DNA from: Mycobacterium sp. 155
GTDB taxonomy: Bacteria; Actinomycetota; Actinomycetes; Mycobacteriales; Mycobacteriaceae
Assembly (NCBI RefSeq): GCF_000373905.1
Contig: NZ_KB892705.1
Span: 2,561,020 to 2,625,019, forward strand
Direction of reading: 5' to 3'
Length of the DNA stretch: 64,000 nt
Shown: in pieces, positions 1-10,009 of the stretch
How the letters are laid out: each line of letters starts with the position of its first letter
Numbering within the stretch: the first letter of the stretch is position 1
The notes under the pieces: model-generated
What the model saw: only the letters and a program-made list of their open reading frames with translations
Databases searched by the model: none
What the model was told of the DNA's origin: nothing
Program-made: the position numbers and the translations under genes

Positions 1-699
1 GGCAACGTAGCCGGCCGGGCCGTGCGGGTGGGTAAACCGTCGTGGATCGCCCCGCAATGCGATTCACCGACCCTGACCACGGGGCGTCACAACGGTGAAT
101 CACGCGGTGACACTGTAGTTTTCGTCGAGGTCGACGGCGAGCCGTGCGGAGTCATCGCGGTGTCCGACGCCGTCAAGGACTCAGCCGCGGACGCCGTCGC
201 CGCACTGCACCAGCGGGGACTGCGCACGGTCCTGCTGACCGGCGACAACCCGGCGGCGGCCGCCGCGGTCGCCGCGCGCGTGGGCATAGACGAGGTGATC
301 GCCGACGTCCTGCCCGAGGGCAAGGTCGACGTCATCGAGCAATTGCGCGACCGTGGCCGCGTCGTGGCGATGGTCGGCGACGGCATCAACGACGGACCGG
401 CGCTGGCCTGCGCCGATCTCGGCATGGCGATCGGCCGCGGTACCGACGTCGCGATCGGCGCTGCCGACATCATTCTGGTCCGCGACAATCTCGACGTCGT
501 CCCGCTCGCGCTGGATCTGGCCGCCGCCACCATGCGCACGATCAGGGTCAACATGGTGTGGGCGTTCGGTTACAACGTGGCCGCCATCCCGATCGCCGCG
601 GCCGGCCTGCTCAATCCGCTGATCGCGGGTGCGGCGATGGCGTTCTCGTCGTTCTTCGTCGTGTCGAACAGCTTGCGGCTGCGCAACTTCGGTCGATAG
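1..699 (+). CDS. Heavy-metal translocating P-type ATPase, C-terminal part (5' truncated by window edge)
   Basis: This is the C-terminal half of a P1B-type ATPase, which exports or imports metal ions, probably Cu or a related metal, across the inner membrane. The open frame runs in from base 1. The visible part holds the ATP-binding/P-domain with a TGDNP motif (about residue 80), the hinge motif [13 protein letters not shown] (about residue 125), and the last two membrane segments after it. The N-terminal metal-binding domain, the CPC-type membrane motif and the DKTGT phosphorylation site lie outside the window, so the metal cannot be assigned from motifs. The neighbouring CopD/CtaG-like and Met-rich genes argue for copper. 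It ends 63 bp before the convergent gene. Confidence 0.93.
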   Translation, partial: GNVAGRAVRVGKPSWIAPQCDSPTLTTGRHNGESRGDTVVFVEVDGEPCGVIAVSDAVKDSAADAVAALHQRGLRTVLLTGDNPAAAAAVAARVGIDEVIADVLPEGKVDVIEQLRDRGRVVAMVGDGINDGPALACADLGMAIGRGTDVAIGAADIILVRDNLDVVPLALDLAAATMRTIRVNMVWAFGYNVAAIPIAAAGLLNPLIAGAAMAFSSFFVVSNSLRLRNFGR

Positions 700-762
700 C
701 AGGCGGTGCGTCCGCCGAGCCGACCAGCAATCGGCTACTGCCGCCGCGAGCACCACACGCGC

Positions 763-2775
763 TCAGTGCCGGTCGCGGGACAGTTCCCTCAGCATGGCGT
801 TGTAGGCGTCGAGCTCGTCGTCGGCATAGGAGGAGTCGGCGTGGCGGTCGGATCGCGACGCCGCGCGACGGTCTTGACGCGCCCACTGGGCCACCAGCGC
901 GATGACGACGATGATGACCGGAAGTTCGCTTGAGCCCCAGGCGATTGCGCCGCCGAGGTGCTGGTCGTCCTCGATGCTGGCCAGCCACGGCAGCGCCACG
1001 CTGCGGTAGAACGGTCCGCCCATCACCGAGGTCATCGTCATGGTCGCGATGCCGAAGAAGGCGTGAAAAGGCATGACCGCGAACAGCAGTCCGAGGCGGC
1101 CCAGGAACGGCAGCTTCCGCGGTCCGGGGTCGATACCGATGATGCCCCAATAGAAGAGATATCCGACGAGCAGGAAGTGCAGGCTCATCAGCTCGTGGCC
1201 CCAGTGGTACCGCGCCAGGGTGTTGAAGATCGGCGTGAAGTACACGATGTACAGCGACGCGACGAACAGGATGAACGCGATCATCGGGTTCGCCAGGAAC
1301 GCCGTGACTTTGGAGTGCACCAGCCACAGCAGCCATTCCCGGGGTCCCGGCGGCCGACTGTCACCGGCGGCGGGTAGCGCACGCAGCGCCAGGGTCACCG
1401 GACCGCCCAGGACGAGCAGCACGGGGATGAACATGTTGAGGGTCATGTGTTCGGCCATGTGCACGCTGAACATCGCCGACCCGTACGCCCGCACCCCGGA
1501 ACTGACGGTGAAGACCAGCACGGCGCATCCGGCCAACCACGCCGCGAGCCGGCCGGCGGGCCAATCGTCGCCGCGACGGCGCAGCCTCAGGTATCCGGCA
1601 AGGTACAGCCCGGCCAGGACAATGGTGCCCACACCGATGAAGGTGTCGAACCGCCACACGGTCAGCAGCGTCAGCACGCTTGGCGGATCGGGCAGTTGAT
1701 ACCCCAGGAAGACGTCCCAGGCGGTGAAGCGGTGCGCCAGCAGACGCGGCGCGGGTTGGGTGGCCATCACGGCGAGCAGTGCCAGCACCGCGATCAGGGC
1801 CACCGCGTCGATCGCGGCCTTCCCGCGGTACGGCGATTTGTCGCGACGCCACACGGTGATGACGTCACCCAGCCATACGGCGAGCAGGACGGTACCGGCG
1901 ACGAGTCCGACCCGCCCGTAACCGGTGTGCAGCAGGCCGGATCCAGCGAGCAGGGCCAGCAGGATCGCGCCGTAACCGAACGCGACGGCACCGCTGAGGG
2001 TTTCGAGGAGCAACACGCGGCGCGCCACCTCGGAAGCGGGCGGACCGGTAACGGCCGCCACCTTGAAACCGGCCAGCGCAGCCAATGCGACGGCGAAAAC
2101 GATCGCTGTGCTCGTCGCATAGTCGTGGTCGGGTCCTTGGCCCGCGTTACCGCTGACCGTCACCGCCACCACGGCGACGACAGCGGGCACCAGCAGCACC
2201 ACGTGGGTGATCCACTTGACCGAAAATCGCACTGTAACTGCCACGAGAAATGCTGCAGCGGCAACCACGACCCACGCTCGCGATGTCTCCGATGCCACGA
2301 TCGCGGGAATCAGGCTGCCGCGCAGCACAAGCCGCGTGACGTCGGCGCCCGCGGCGCTCGCTGCGGACACCGCGACCATGATCAGCGCCGTGGCCGCCCA
2401 GACCGCGGCGGCCCGCTCGATCAGCAGGTGCACACGGAACGCCCGCTCGTCGATCACCCCGGCGATGTCGGGCCGGGCGGTGGTGACGACGTAGAGCAGG
2501 CCGCCAAGGCACACAGCCCCGCACAGCGTGGCGATGAACTGTCCGACCGGTAGCGCCGCAGCGGTGAGCGCACCCGGATAGGAATCACCGGTGGCCGCAT
2601 ACACGCCGGCACGCCCGGTCAGGCCGTAGGCGACCAGGCCGGCCAGCGCGGCCGCGATCGCCACCGCCGCGGCACTCTTCGCCCGCGGGCACTTCTGGCT
2701 TGACTGCACCGGGGTGACGTCCTCCGTCCGAGACAGGTATTCATCAACGAGCCTACGACCGTCTGTCGTAGACAT
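763..2775 (-). CDS. Fused CopD / cytochrome c oxidase assembly (CtaG-like) membrane protein
   Basis: A polytopic membrane protein of 670 residues, the size and layout of M. tuberculosis Rv0102. After an N-terminal segment it has a CopD-like multi-helix region (roughly residues 200-350). The C-terminal half resembles Caa3_CtaG (roughly 380-640), with conserved His/Met positions ([23 protein letters not shown]). Such proteins are thought to move copper across the membrane or deliver it to cytochrome oxidase; this is family inference. The ATG at 2775 follows a 39-bp divergent gap to the PepSY gene, and an inverted repeat overlaps the start (see 2753-2771). A start further inside is possible, because the first 30 residues look unlike a signal sequence. 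Confidence 0.85.
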   Translation of the reverse strand: MSTTDGRRLVDEYLSRTEDVTPVQSSQKCPRAKSAAAVAIAAALAGLVAYGLTGRAGVYAATGDSYPGALTAAALPVGQFIATLCGAVCLGGLLYVVTTARPDIAGVIDERAFRVHLLIERAAAVWAATALIMVAVSAASAAGADVTRLVLRGSLIPAIVASETSRAWVVVAAAAFLVAVTVRFSVKWITHVVLLVPAVVAVVAVTVSGNAGQGPDHDYATSTAIVFAVALAALAGFKVAAVTGPPASEVARRVLLLETLSGAVAFGYGAILLALLAGSGLLHTGYGRVGLVAGTVLLAVWLGDVITVWRRDKSPYRGKAAIDAVALIAVLALLAVMATQPAPRLLAHRFTAWDVFLGYQLPDPPSVLTLLTVWRFDTFIGVGTIVLAGLYLAGYLRLRRRGDDWPAGRLAAWLAGCAVLVFTVSSGVRAYGSAMFSVHMAEHMTLNMFIPVLLVLGGPVTLALRALPAAGDSRPPGPREWLLWLVHSKVTAFLANPMIAFILFVASLYIVYFTPIFNTLARYHWGHELMSLHFLLVGYLFYWGIIGIDPGPRKLPFLGRLGLLFAVMPFHAFFGIATMTMTSVMGGPFYRSVALPWLASIEDDQHLGGAIAWGSSELPVIIVVIALVAQWARQDRRAASRSDRHADSSYADDELDAYNAMLRELSRDRH
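2753..2771. promoter_or_regulatory. Inverted repeat at divergent promoter, candidate operator
   Basis: The sequence reads CTACGAC, five bases, then GTCGTAG: a perfect 7-bp inverted repeat. It sits at the start codon of the CopD/CtaG-like gene and about 45 bp before the divergent PepSY gene. The geometry suits a TetR- or MarR-type dimer operator. No specific regulator can be named from sequence. Confidence 0.35.
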
Positions 2776-2814
2776 TCCCGGCCGCGGGAACTATTCGCCC
2801 GCCCCGACCGACCA

Positions 2815-4323
2815 ATGCACACGAACCACCGTCGATCTCCCGTGCCCGCTACCCCGAGGAAAGTCGCGACCACCGTGAGCCACACCCCGCTGGAAGATCC
2901 CGTCGACCGCGACGGTACACCCGTTGCGCCGAACGCCAGACCCAGGCCGTTGCCCGCCTCGGCCCGGGTCAGATTCCGCCCGGTCCTGATGCGCCTGCAT
3001 TTCTACGCCGGAGTGTTCGTCGCCCCGTTCATCCTGATCGCGGCGTTCACCGGCCTGCTGTACGCGCTGATCCCGCAGATCGACACGTTCGTGCACCGTC
3101 ACGAACTCACCGTCGAGCACATCGGTGATCACCGGATCCCGTTGTCGGACCAGATCGCCGCGGTGCGTCGGGCCCATCCCGAAGGCACGGTCGCCAGCAT
3201 CCGGCCGCCGGCCGCACCCGACGAAACCACGTGGGTCACCCTCGATGTCGCCGACGTGCCACCCGACTATGCCCGCACGGTGTTCGTCGATCCCTACACC
3301 GGCGACGTCCGCGGCGCGTTGACCACCTACGGCCAGTGGCTGCCGCTGCGTGCCTGGTTCGATGAACTGCACCGCAACCTTCATCTCGGAGCCATCGGGC
3401 GCAACTACAGCGAGCTCGCGGCCAGCTGGCTGTGGGTGATCGCCGGTGCCGGTCTGCTGCTGTGGATCGGGCATCGGATCGGCACCGGGAAACTCCGCCG
3501 GATCGCCGCCCCCGACACCGGCGTGACGGGCCGCCGCAGACTGCTGTCTTGGCATGGGGCGCTGGGCGTCTGGATCATCGCGGCGCTGGCGCTGCTGTCG
3601 GTGTCGGGCATGACGTGGTCACGTTTCGCCGGCGCCAACGTGAGCGAGATCCGCTCCCACCTGACCTGGTCGACGCCATCGGTGGACACCGCGCTGCCCG
3701 GCGGCGAACCGGCCGCGATCGGCGCACATCACGGAAACCCAACGGCTGCATTCGGATCCGACGAATCGCAGGCGTTGCGCGGCGCCGACATGGCGCTGCG
3801 CGCGGCGCACGACGCCGCACTGAGCAACCCGATCTGGATGTATCCCCCGGCCTCACCGACCCAGGGCTGGCAGGTTGCCGAGAACAAGCGGGACTGGCCG
3901 ACGCGCTACGACGCCATCGCCGTCGACCCGGACACCGGCGCGGTGATCGCCCGCGTCGATTTCGCCGACTGGCCGTTCATGGCGAAGCTGGCCGACTGGA
4001 TCGTCGGGGCCCACATGGGGATCCTGTTCGGCATCGTCAACCAAATCCTGCTCGCCGCGGTGGCCGTCGCGCTGATTGTCGTCATCCTGCTCGGCTATCG
4101 CATGTGGTGGCGCCGAAGGCCTACGCGAACAACAGGTTTGACCCTGCCCACCGGTCCTCGCCGCGGTGTGCTGGCGGGGCTACGGCCTTATGAGGCGGTG
4201 TTGGTCACCCTCGCGCTGGCCGGATTCGGTTACTTCGCCCCGCTGTTCGGGGCCTCCCTGGTGGCCTTCATCGCGCTCGACGCCGCGCTGGGCTGGTGGC
4301 AGACCCGGACGATGCCGCAATGA
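2815..4323 (+). CDS. PepSY-associated TM helix protein
   Basis: A membrane protein of 502 residues. It has a first TM segment around residues 65-85 (FYAGVFVAPFILIAAFTGLLYAL), PepSY-like extracytoplasmic regions, paired TM segments around 205-220 and 245-265, and a C-terminal TM cluster from about 390. The family (PF03929-like) is linked to metal or iron uptake, ferric reductases and copper handling. It lies divergent to the CopD/CtaG gene and overlaps the next gene by 4 bp (ATGA), so the two are probably co-transcribed. I use ATG 2815. An in-frame GTG at 2875 has an AGGAAAG ribosome site in front and is a credible alternative start. Confidence 0.82.
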   Translation: MHTNHRRSPVPATPRKVATTVSHTPLEDPVDRDGTPVAPNARPRPLPASARVRFRPVLMRLHFYAGVFVAPFILIAAFTGLLYALIPQIDTFVHRHELTVEHIGDHRIPLSDQIAAVRRAHPEGTVASIRPPAAPDETTWVTLDVADVPPDYARTVFVDPYTGDVRGALTTYGQWLPLRAWFDELHRNLHLGAIGRNYSELAASWLWVIAGAGLLLWIGHRIGTGKLRRIAAPDTGVTGRRRLLSWHGALGVWIIAALALLSVSGMTWSRFAGANVSEIRSHLTWSTPSVDTALPGGEPAAIGAHHGNPTAAFGSDESQALRGADMALRAAHDAALSNPIWMYPPASPTQGWQVAENKRDWPTRYDAIAVDPDTGAVIARVDFADWPFMAKLADWIVGAHMGILFGIVNQILLAAVAVALIVVILLGYRMWWRRRPTRTTGLTLPTGPRRGVLAGLRPYEAVLVTLALAGFGYFAPLFGASLVAFIALDAALGWWQTRTMPQ

Positions 4324-4946
4324 TCGACGATCTGTTCCTGCGCTGGATCGTCACAGCGCTTTTTGTCTTGAGCGCGCTGGAATGCGGCTACGCCATCGTG
4401 ATCGGTCACCGGGCATGGACACATGTGGTGGGTCATCTGCTGCACCTCGTCATGGCAGTGGCCATGGCGGTGATGGCGTGGCCGCGCGGTGCGGCGCTAC
4501 CCACCACGGGCCCGATGGTGTTCTTCGGGTTCGCCACGGTGTGGTTTCTGGCAGCCATGCTCACGATGGCTCAACGCCGCGCGATCGCCGGGTACCACGC
4601 GTTCATGATGCTGGCGATGACGTGGATGTACGCCGTGATGAACGGCGGCCTGCTGCCCGGCCAGACGACGTCGGGGCATCACGACGGGCAGGCCGCGGCG
4701 ACGTCGATGAACATGCCGGGCATGGACATGTCCGCCGGCGCGGGGGCGTCGTCAGGGCCTGGATATCCGGGGTGGATCGATGCCATGAACTGGCTGTGCA
4801 CGGTGGTGTTCGCCGTCGCCGCCGCCTGGTGGTTATATCGCTATTTCACTGAGCGGCAGGCTGATTCGGCTCACCGCCACATCAGTATCCTGTGCCAGGC
4901 CATGATGGCCGCGGGAATGGCGGTGATGTTCGGGGTGATGCTCTAG
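4320..4946 (+). CDS. DUF5134 membrane protein with Met-rich loop
   Basis: A membrane protein of 208 residues with about five to six TM helices, matching the actinobacterial DUF5134 pattern (RWIVTALFVLSALECGYAI at the start). An extracytoplasmic loop around residues 125-150 is rich in Met, His and Gly (MNMPGMDMSAGAG), the usual signature of a Cu(I)-binding stretch, as in copper resistance proteins. The ATG at 4320 overlaps the PepSY stop (ATGA), which supports translational coupling; an upstream GTG at 4296 is less likely. Its 3' end overlaps the convergent zf-HC2 gene by 4 bp. Function is unassigned; a role in copper handling is inferred from motif and context. Confidence 0.78.
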   Translation: MIDDLFLRWIVTALFVLSALECGYAIVIGHRAWTHVVGHLLHLVMAVAMAVMAWPRGAALPTTGPMVFFGFATVWFLAAMLTMAQRRAIAGYHAFMMLAMTWMYAVMNGGLLPGQTTSGHHDGQAAATSMNMPGMDMSAGAGASSGPGYPGWIDAMNWLCTVVFAVAAAWWLYRYFTERQADSAHRHISILCQAMMAAGMAVMFGVML

Positions 4947-5638
4947 GCGGCCGAGCCGTCGGTCGGCCATAGATGCCCGCGCCGACGGCCGCGGGATGCG
5001 TTGTGCGGCAAGGTGATATCCGTTTCAGCGGCGTGTTGGCCGGGTTCCGGCCCTGGCGCCGACGAATCACGCCACACCAGGACCGCGAGGATCGCACCGA
5101 GCAGCACCGGTAGGTGGGTCAGCATCCGCACCGGCGTGACCGCGCCCATCGTCGCGTCGACCGCGACGTACACCGTCAGGACCGCGGCGAACACACCCAA
5201 CACCCCGGCCAGGCCTGCGGCAGCAACTGGTCGCAGCGCCGCACCGATCATCACCGCGCCGAGTGCGGCCGACCACGCCGTCGACTCGTTGAGCAGATGC
5301 CCGTTGCCCATGCCGTGGCCGTGGGCCAGTCCGACGCTCAGCCCGAGGCCCTGCACGGCAGCAAGCAGGATCTGCACCACGCCGACAGCGAACAGTGCCC
5401 CACGCCGCCAGCCCAGCCGCGGTCGCCGGGGATGCTCGACGGAGTGTTCGAGCGCGGTGAGCGTGGGACGGCGTTCGGCCAAGCGGCGCAGATCGAGCGC
5501 CTGATCGGTGACGGCGTCGCGCCAGGCGCGGCACTCGGCGCACTCACGCAGGTGCTCGTCGACGCGTGCCGACGGCACGGGCTCGCGCTCACCGTCGAGC
5601 CGGGCCGACAGCGCCTCCCGCGCCACCTCGCAGTTCAT
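4943..5638 (-). CDS. Putative anti-sigma factor, zf-HC2 membrane protein
   Basis: A protein of 231 residues. The N-terminal zf-HC2 anti-sigma fold has its zinc motif in H-x3-C-x2-C form (HLRECAEC, about residues 29-36), after a first Cys at residue 3. It is followed by about five hydrophobic segments (from residue 80). Membrane zf-HC2 proteins usually sequester an ECF sigma factor, but no sigma gene is next to it here. M. tuberculosis has a similar protein (Rv0093c) beside ctpA, which fits the P-type ATPase nearby. ATG 5638 is the natural start, since the Cys-containing motif begins immediately. Confidence 0.78.
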   Translation of the reverse strand: MNCEVAREALSARLDGEREPVPSARVDEHLRECAECRAWRDAVTDQALDLRRLAERRPTLTALEHSVEHPRRPRLGWRRGALFAVGVVQILLAAVQGLGLSVGLAHGHGMGNGHLLNESTAWSAALGAVMIGAALRPVAAAGLAGVLGVFAAVLTVYVAVDATMGAVTPVRMLTHLPVLLGAILAVLVWRDSSAPGPEPGQHAAETDITLPHNASRGRRRGHLWPTDGSAA

Positions 5639-5695
5639 CCCCCTATAGTCGCGCAGAAGCCGCCGATTGTTCCCCGCGGGTGGGCCACGCAGGTC

Positions 5696-7549
5696 TCAGC
5701 CGATGACCGGCAGGGTGACCGAGGAGGGGTGGGCCGGGTCGTGCAGGACGGTCTGGGCGGCCTGCTGGGTTCTGGTGTCCTGCCCGAACGGCGCCCCGGT
5801 GTTGGGGTTGGGCGCGAACTGCGGGTAATCGCTGCTGGAGATCTCCAACCGGATCCGGTCGCCGGCCCGGAACAGATAGCTGGTGGGCCAGACCTGGATT
5901 CGATACTGGTACGGCCGGCCCGGTGTCGTCGGCGTGGGGTTCGACAGCGAGTCTCGGAACGACGTCCGCAGGATGCCGTTGTTGAGGTTGACCGCCTGCC
6001 CGTCAGGTTTGACGACGATGAGCTTGGCGGTGAAGTCGGTGTCGACGGCGGTGGACTGGGCCCACAATGTGACCGTCACCGGACCGGTGACCTCGGTGTC
6101 CTTGGTCAGCGGTGCCGAGCTGTACACCAGCACGTCGGAGCGCTGCTCGACCGGAGTCTGGTCATAGGGCCCCTGCGGGCCGTTCAGCGCGCCGCAACAT
6201 GAGTGCCCACCGAGGCTGGGCGCCGGGAACGCCGGATCGTAGAGATAAGTGTCGGGCGGCTGCGCAGCCGGCGGCTGGACGGTGAGTTGACCCTCGCGCT
6301 CGGCGAACCCACCCGATCCCGACAGATACCAATTCGTCCAGTGCGTCTGCGGTAGAGGCCAATTCGGCGCAGTCTTCCAGACGTTGGCACCCATCAGGAA
6401 GTAGTCGACGCGCGGCGAACCGGCCACGTCGTTGTTCTGACCCTTCAGAAAATGGTCGAACCAGGCGAGCTGGAGTTCGTTGATGGGACTGTTCCCCACC
6501 GGCCCGATGTCCTTGAGCATCGGTGCGGCAACCGAATCCGATCTGCCCCAGCCGACGTGATCCCACGGCCCGATGACCAGCCGCTGGTTGGTGCGGGCCA
6601 GGTCGCTGCCGCCGTGAGTCGTCATCCCGGTGAAGTTCTCGATCCCACCGGCCAGGAAGGCGTCGTACCAGCCCTCGACGTGCAGCACGGGGATCTTCAC
6701 CGCGGGGTAGCGGTCCCTGATGCTGAAGCGGCGCCAGAAGTCGTCGCGGGCGCTGTGCCGGATCCAGTCGAAATACCAGGGCGCGACCACGGGGTTGTTG
6801 GGCTGCATCGGTGGAAGGTCTTTGAACGGACGGAAATTCAGCCATCGGGTCGGATCGGCAGCGGCAACGTTCAGTTCGGCCACGGCCTGCCGGTCATCGC
6901 GGTTGATCGCGGCGGTGGTCGCGATGTCTTGGATCGCCCACGGCAGCACGAAACCCAGCCGGAACTCCCCGCCCTCGTAGTTCCATCCGTCGTAGTAGTC
7001 CGACGCGGTGTTCACGGGCACGATGGTGGCCAGGTGTGGAGGTGTGGTCACCGCCGCCAGCCACTGGGTGGCGCCGACGTAGGACGACCCGTACATGCCG
7101 ACCTTGCCGTTGGAACCGGGCAGCCCAGCCGCCCATTCCACCGAGTCGTAGCCGTCGTCCATGTCGTGGGTGAATTCACTGAACACGCCACCCGAGTTGC
7201 CCTGACCCCGAATATCCTGCACCACAACCAAATAGCAGTGCGACGCGAACCAGTCGGGCGGCTGGAAGCGGTCCACTTCCGTCTGTGCCGAGGACTTGCC
7301 GTACTGGGTACGCATCAGGATCACCGGTACCGCATCGGACGTTCGCGGACGGTAGACGTCGGCGCGCAACACGGTGCCGTCGCGCATGGTGGCCGGAACG
7401 TCGTGCTGGGTCGTCACCTCGCACGGTCCCCGTCCGGTTGCCTCAGGGAACGGACGCTGCGCGTCCGTATCCCGCCCGCTCGTGCAGCCGGTCAGGACCA
7501 GGGCGGTACAGACCAGGACGGCGATGACGGCGCGGATCGCATGGGGCAC
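5696..7549 (-). CDS. CocE/NonD-type (peptidase S15) hydrolase, putative lipoprotein
   Basis: A serine hydrolase of 617 residues. A lipoprotein signal (hydrophobic run then LTGC, Cys near residue 22) suggests export and lipid anchoring. The nucleophile elbow is GSSYVG (about residue 155; catalytic Ser), and Asp and His lie in the following alpha/beta domain (HVEGWYDAF, WDHVGW). The C-terminal jelly-roll X-Pro dipeptidyl-peptidase domain runs from about residue 370 to the end. The family cleaves acyl-ester or X-Pro peptide substrates; the substrate is unknown. GTG 7549 is used; a TTG directly upstream is also possible. It lies downstream of sahH but is separated from it by a strong hairpin. Confidence 0.88.
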   Translation of the reverse strand: MPHAIRAVIAVLVCTALVLTGCTSGRDTDAQRPFPEATGRGPCEVTTQHDVPATMRDGTVLRADVYRPRTSDAVPVILMRTQYGKSSAQTEVDRFQPPDWFASHCYLVVVQDIRGQGNSGGVFSEFTHDMDDGYDSVEWAAGLPGSNGKVGMYGSSYVGATQWLAAVTTPPHLATIVPVNTASDYYDGWNYEGGEFRLGFVLPWAIQDIATTAAINRDDRQAVAELNVAAADPTRWLNFRPFKDLPPMQPNNPVVAPWYFDWIRHSARDDFWRRFSIRDRYPAVKIPVLHVEGWYDAFLAGGIENFTGMTTHGGSDLARTNQRLVIGPWDHVGWGRSDSVAAPMLKDIGPVGNSPINELQLAWFDHFLKGQNNDVAGSPRVDYFLMGANVWKTAPNWPLPQTHWTNWYLSGSGGFAEREGQLTVQPPAAQPPDTYLYDPAFPAPSLGGHSCCGALNGPQGPYDQTPVEQRSDVLVYSSAPLTKDTEVTGPVTVTLWAQSTAVDTDFTAKLIVVKPDGQAVNLNNGILRTSFRDSLSNPTPTTPGRPYQYRIQVWPTSYLFRAGDRIRLEISSSDYPQFAPNPNTGAPFGQDTRTQQAAQTVLHDPAHPSSVTLPVIG

Positions 7550-7576
7550 CAAGCGAGCGTATCGCCGCCAGGCCTG

Positions 7577-7635
7577 GCGAGCAGACGCGAAAGTCCCCGA
7601 AACACCGAGGTTTCGGGGACTTCACGTCTGCTCGC
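7577..7635. repeat. Long palindromic repeat, probable sahH terminator
   Basis: A near-perfect inverted repeat of about 26-bp arms around a short loop: GCGAGCAGACGCGAAAGTCC on the left, GGACTTCACGTCTGCTCGC on the right, with an inner CCCCGAAAC/GTTTCGGGG stem. It lies just past the sahH stop. A related palindrome with the same outer arms occurs at 26674-26730, so this is a dispersed repeat family and not only a local terminator. Confidence 0.8.
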
Positions 7636-7649
7636 GCTACGTCAGTGAC

Positions 7650-9143
<1,494 letters not shown>

Positions 9144-9279
9144 GTAGAGCCCTCTTTCAGTCGTGATTGCTTGCCAGCGCACGGGTGTGCCCCACGGCGA
9201 CGCCACATGCAGATACCTCTAGCCTGCGGGCTCGCGGGACAGGCGCTCACGTGTTTCGACAGCGGCGGCGCACTGACAG

Positions 9280-9903
9280 CTAGACGGTATCTATCACACC
9301 GTAGCGCTCGGCGAATGGTGTCATGAGTCGGGCCAGGTCACCGGCCACATCGTGATCGGCCTCCGGCGGTATGGAGATGTAACTCATCGCCAATCGCACG
9401 ATCGCGCGCGCAAGCACCCCGGCGTCCTCGTCACTCGCCTTCATCCAGCTGTTCTGGAAGATCCCGGTCAGCCGGTCCGAGCACCGGCCGATGATGGGTC
9501 CGCTGCCGGTGGTGATGATTTGCAGCAGGTCGGGTTTGGCCGCCCCGGTGAGCAATGAGATCACCAGCGGGTCCGCAGCCGAGTCGACGAAGAACGTCCG
9601 GAAGCCTTCCAGAAATGCCTCGTATACCTGGCCTACGTTGTGGTTGATCGCGTGGTCCACCGCGTCGGCCAGGCGGTCGGCGAGCCGCATCGCATACCCT
9701 TCGGCCAGACCCTGCCGGGATCCGAATTCGTTGTAGATGGTCTGCCGGCTGATCCCCGCGGCCTGCGCCACATGCGACAGCGTGATGGCCGACCAGTCAC
9801 GGGTCATCAGCAGGTCGCGCATGCCGTCGAGGATCGAATCGCGCAGCACTACCCGCGACGCCTCTGCATAGGGGATGCGCTGCTTGTCCCGGGGCCGACT
9901 CAC
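9280..9903 (-). CDS. TetR/AcrR regulator, AlkX-like (Rv3249c type)
   Basis: A repressor of 207 residues. The helix-turn-helix lies at about residues 35-60 (TLSHVAQAAGISRQTIYNEF), followed by an all-helical ligand-binding domain. Sequence and position (next to sahH) match Rv3249c/AlkX, which in other mycobacteria ends the alkB-rubA-rubB alkane hydroxylase operon. Those three genes are missing, leaving 106 bp to the permease gene. The GTG at 9903 (VSRPRDKQR) gives the family length; the upstream extension to 9999 looks non-coding. With its usual target gone, its regulon is unclear; it may control itself or genes elsewhere. Confidence 0.88.
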   Translation of the reverse strand: MSRPRDKQRIPYAEASRVVLRDSILDGMRDLLMTRDWSAITLSHVAQAAGISRQTIYNEFGSRQGLAEGYAMRLADRLADAVDHAINHNVGQVYEAFLEGFRTFFVDSAADPLVISLLTGAAKPDLLQIITTGSGPIIGRCSDRLTGIFQNSWMKASDEDAGVLARAIVRLAMSYISIPPEADHDVAGDLARLMTPFAERYGVIDTV

Positions 9904-10009
9904 ACGCGCGACTCTAATCCCTCTCGTCGCCGCAATCGGCCTTCCTGCAGTTCCCGGCCTGCTGACCGGGGCTGCGGTCGTGATCAGGCGATCTCCCACC
10001 CGGCCGCGG

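Noticed and set aside
9144..9206. Longer N-terminus of sahH
   Set aside because: The 21 extra codons are not family-like and the AGAGGG ribosome site sits before ATG 9143.
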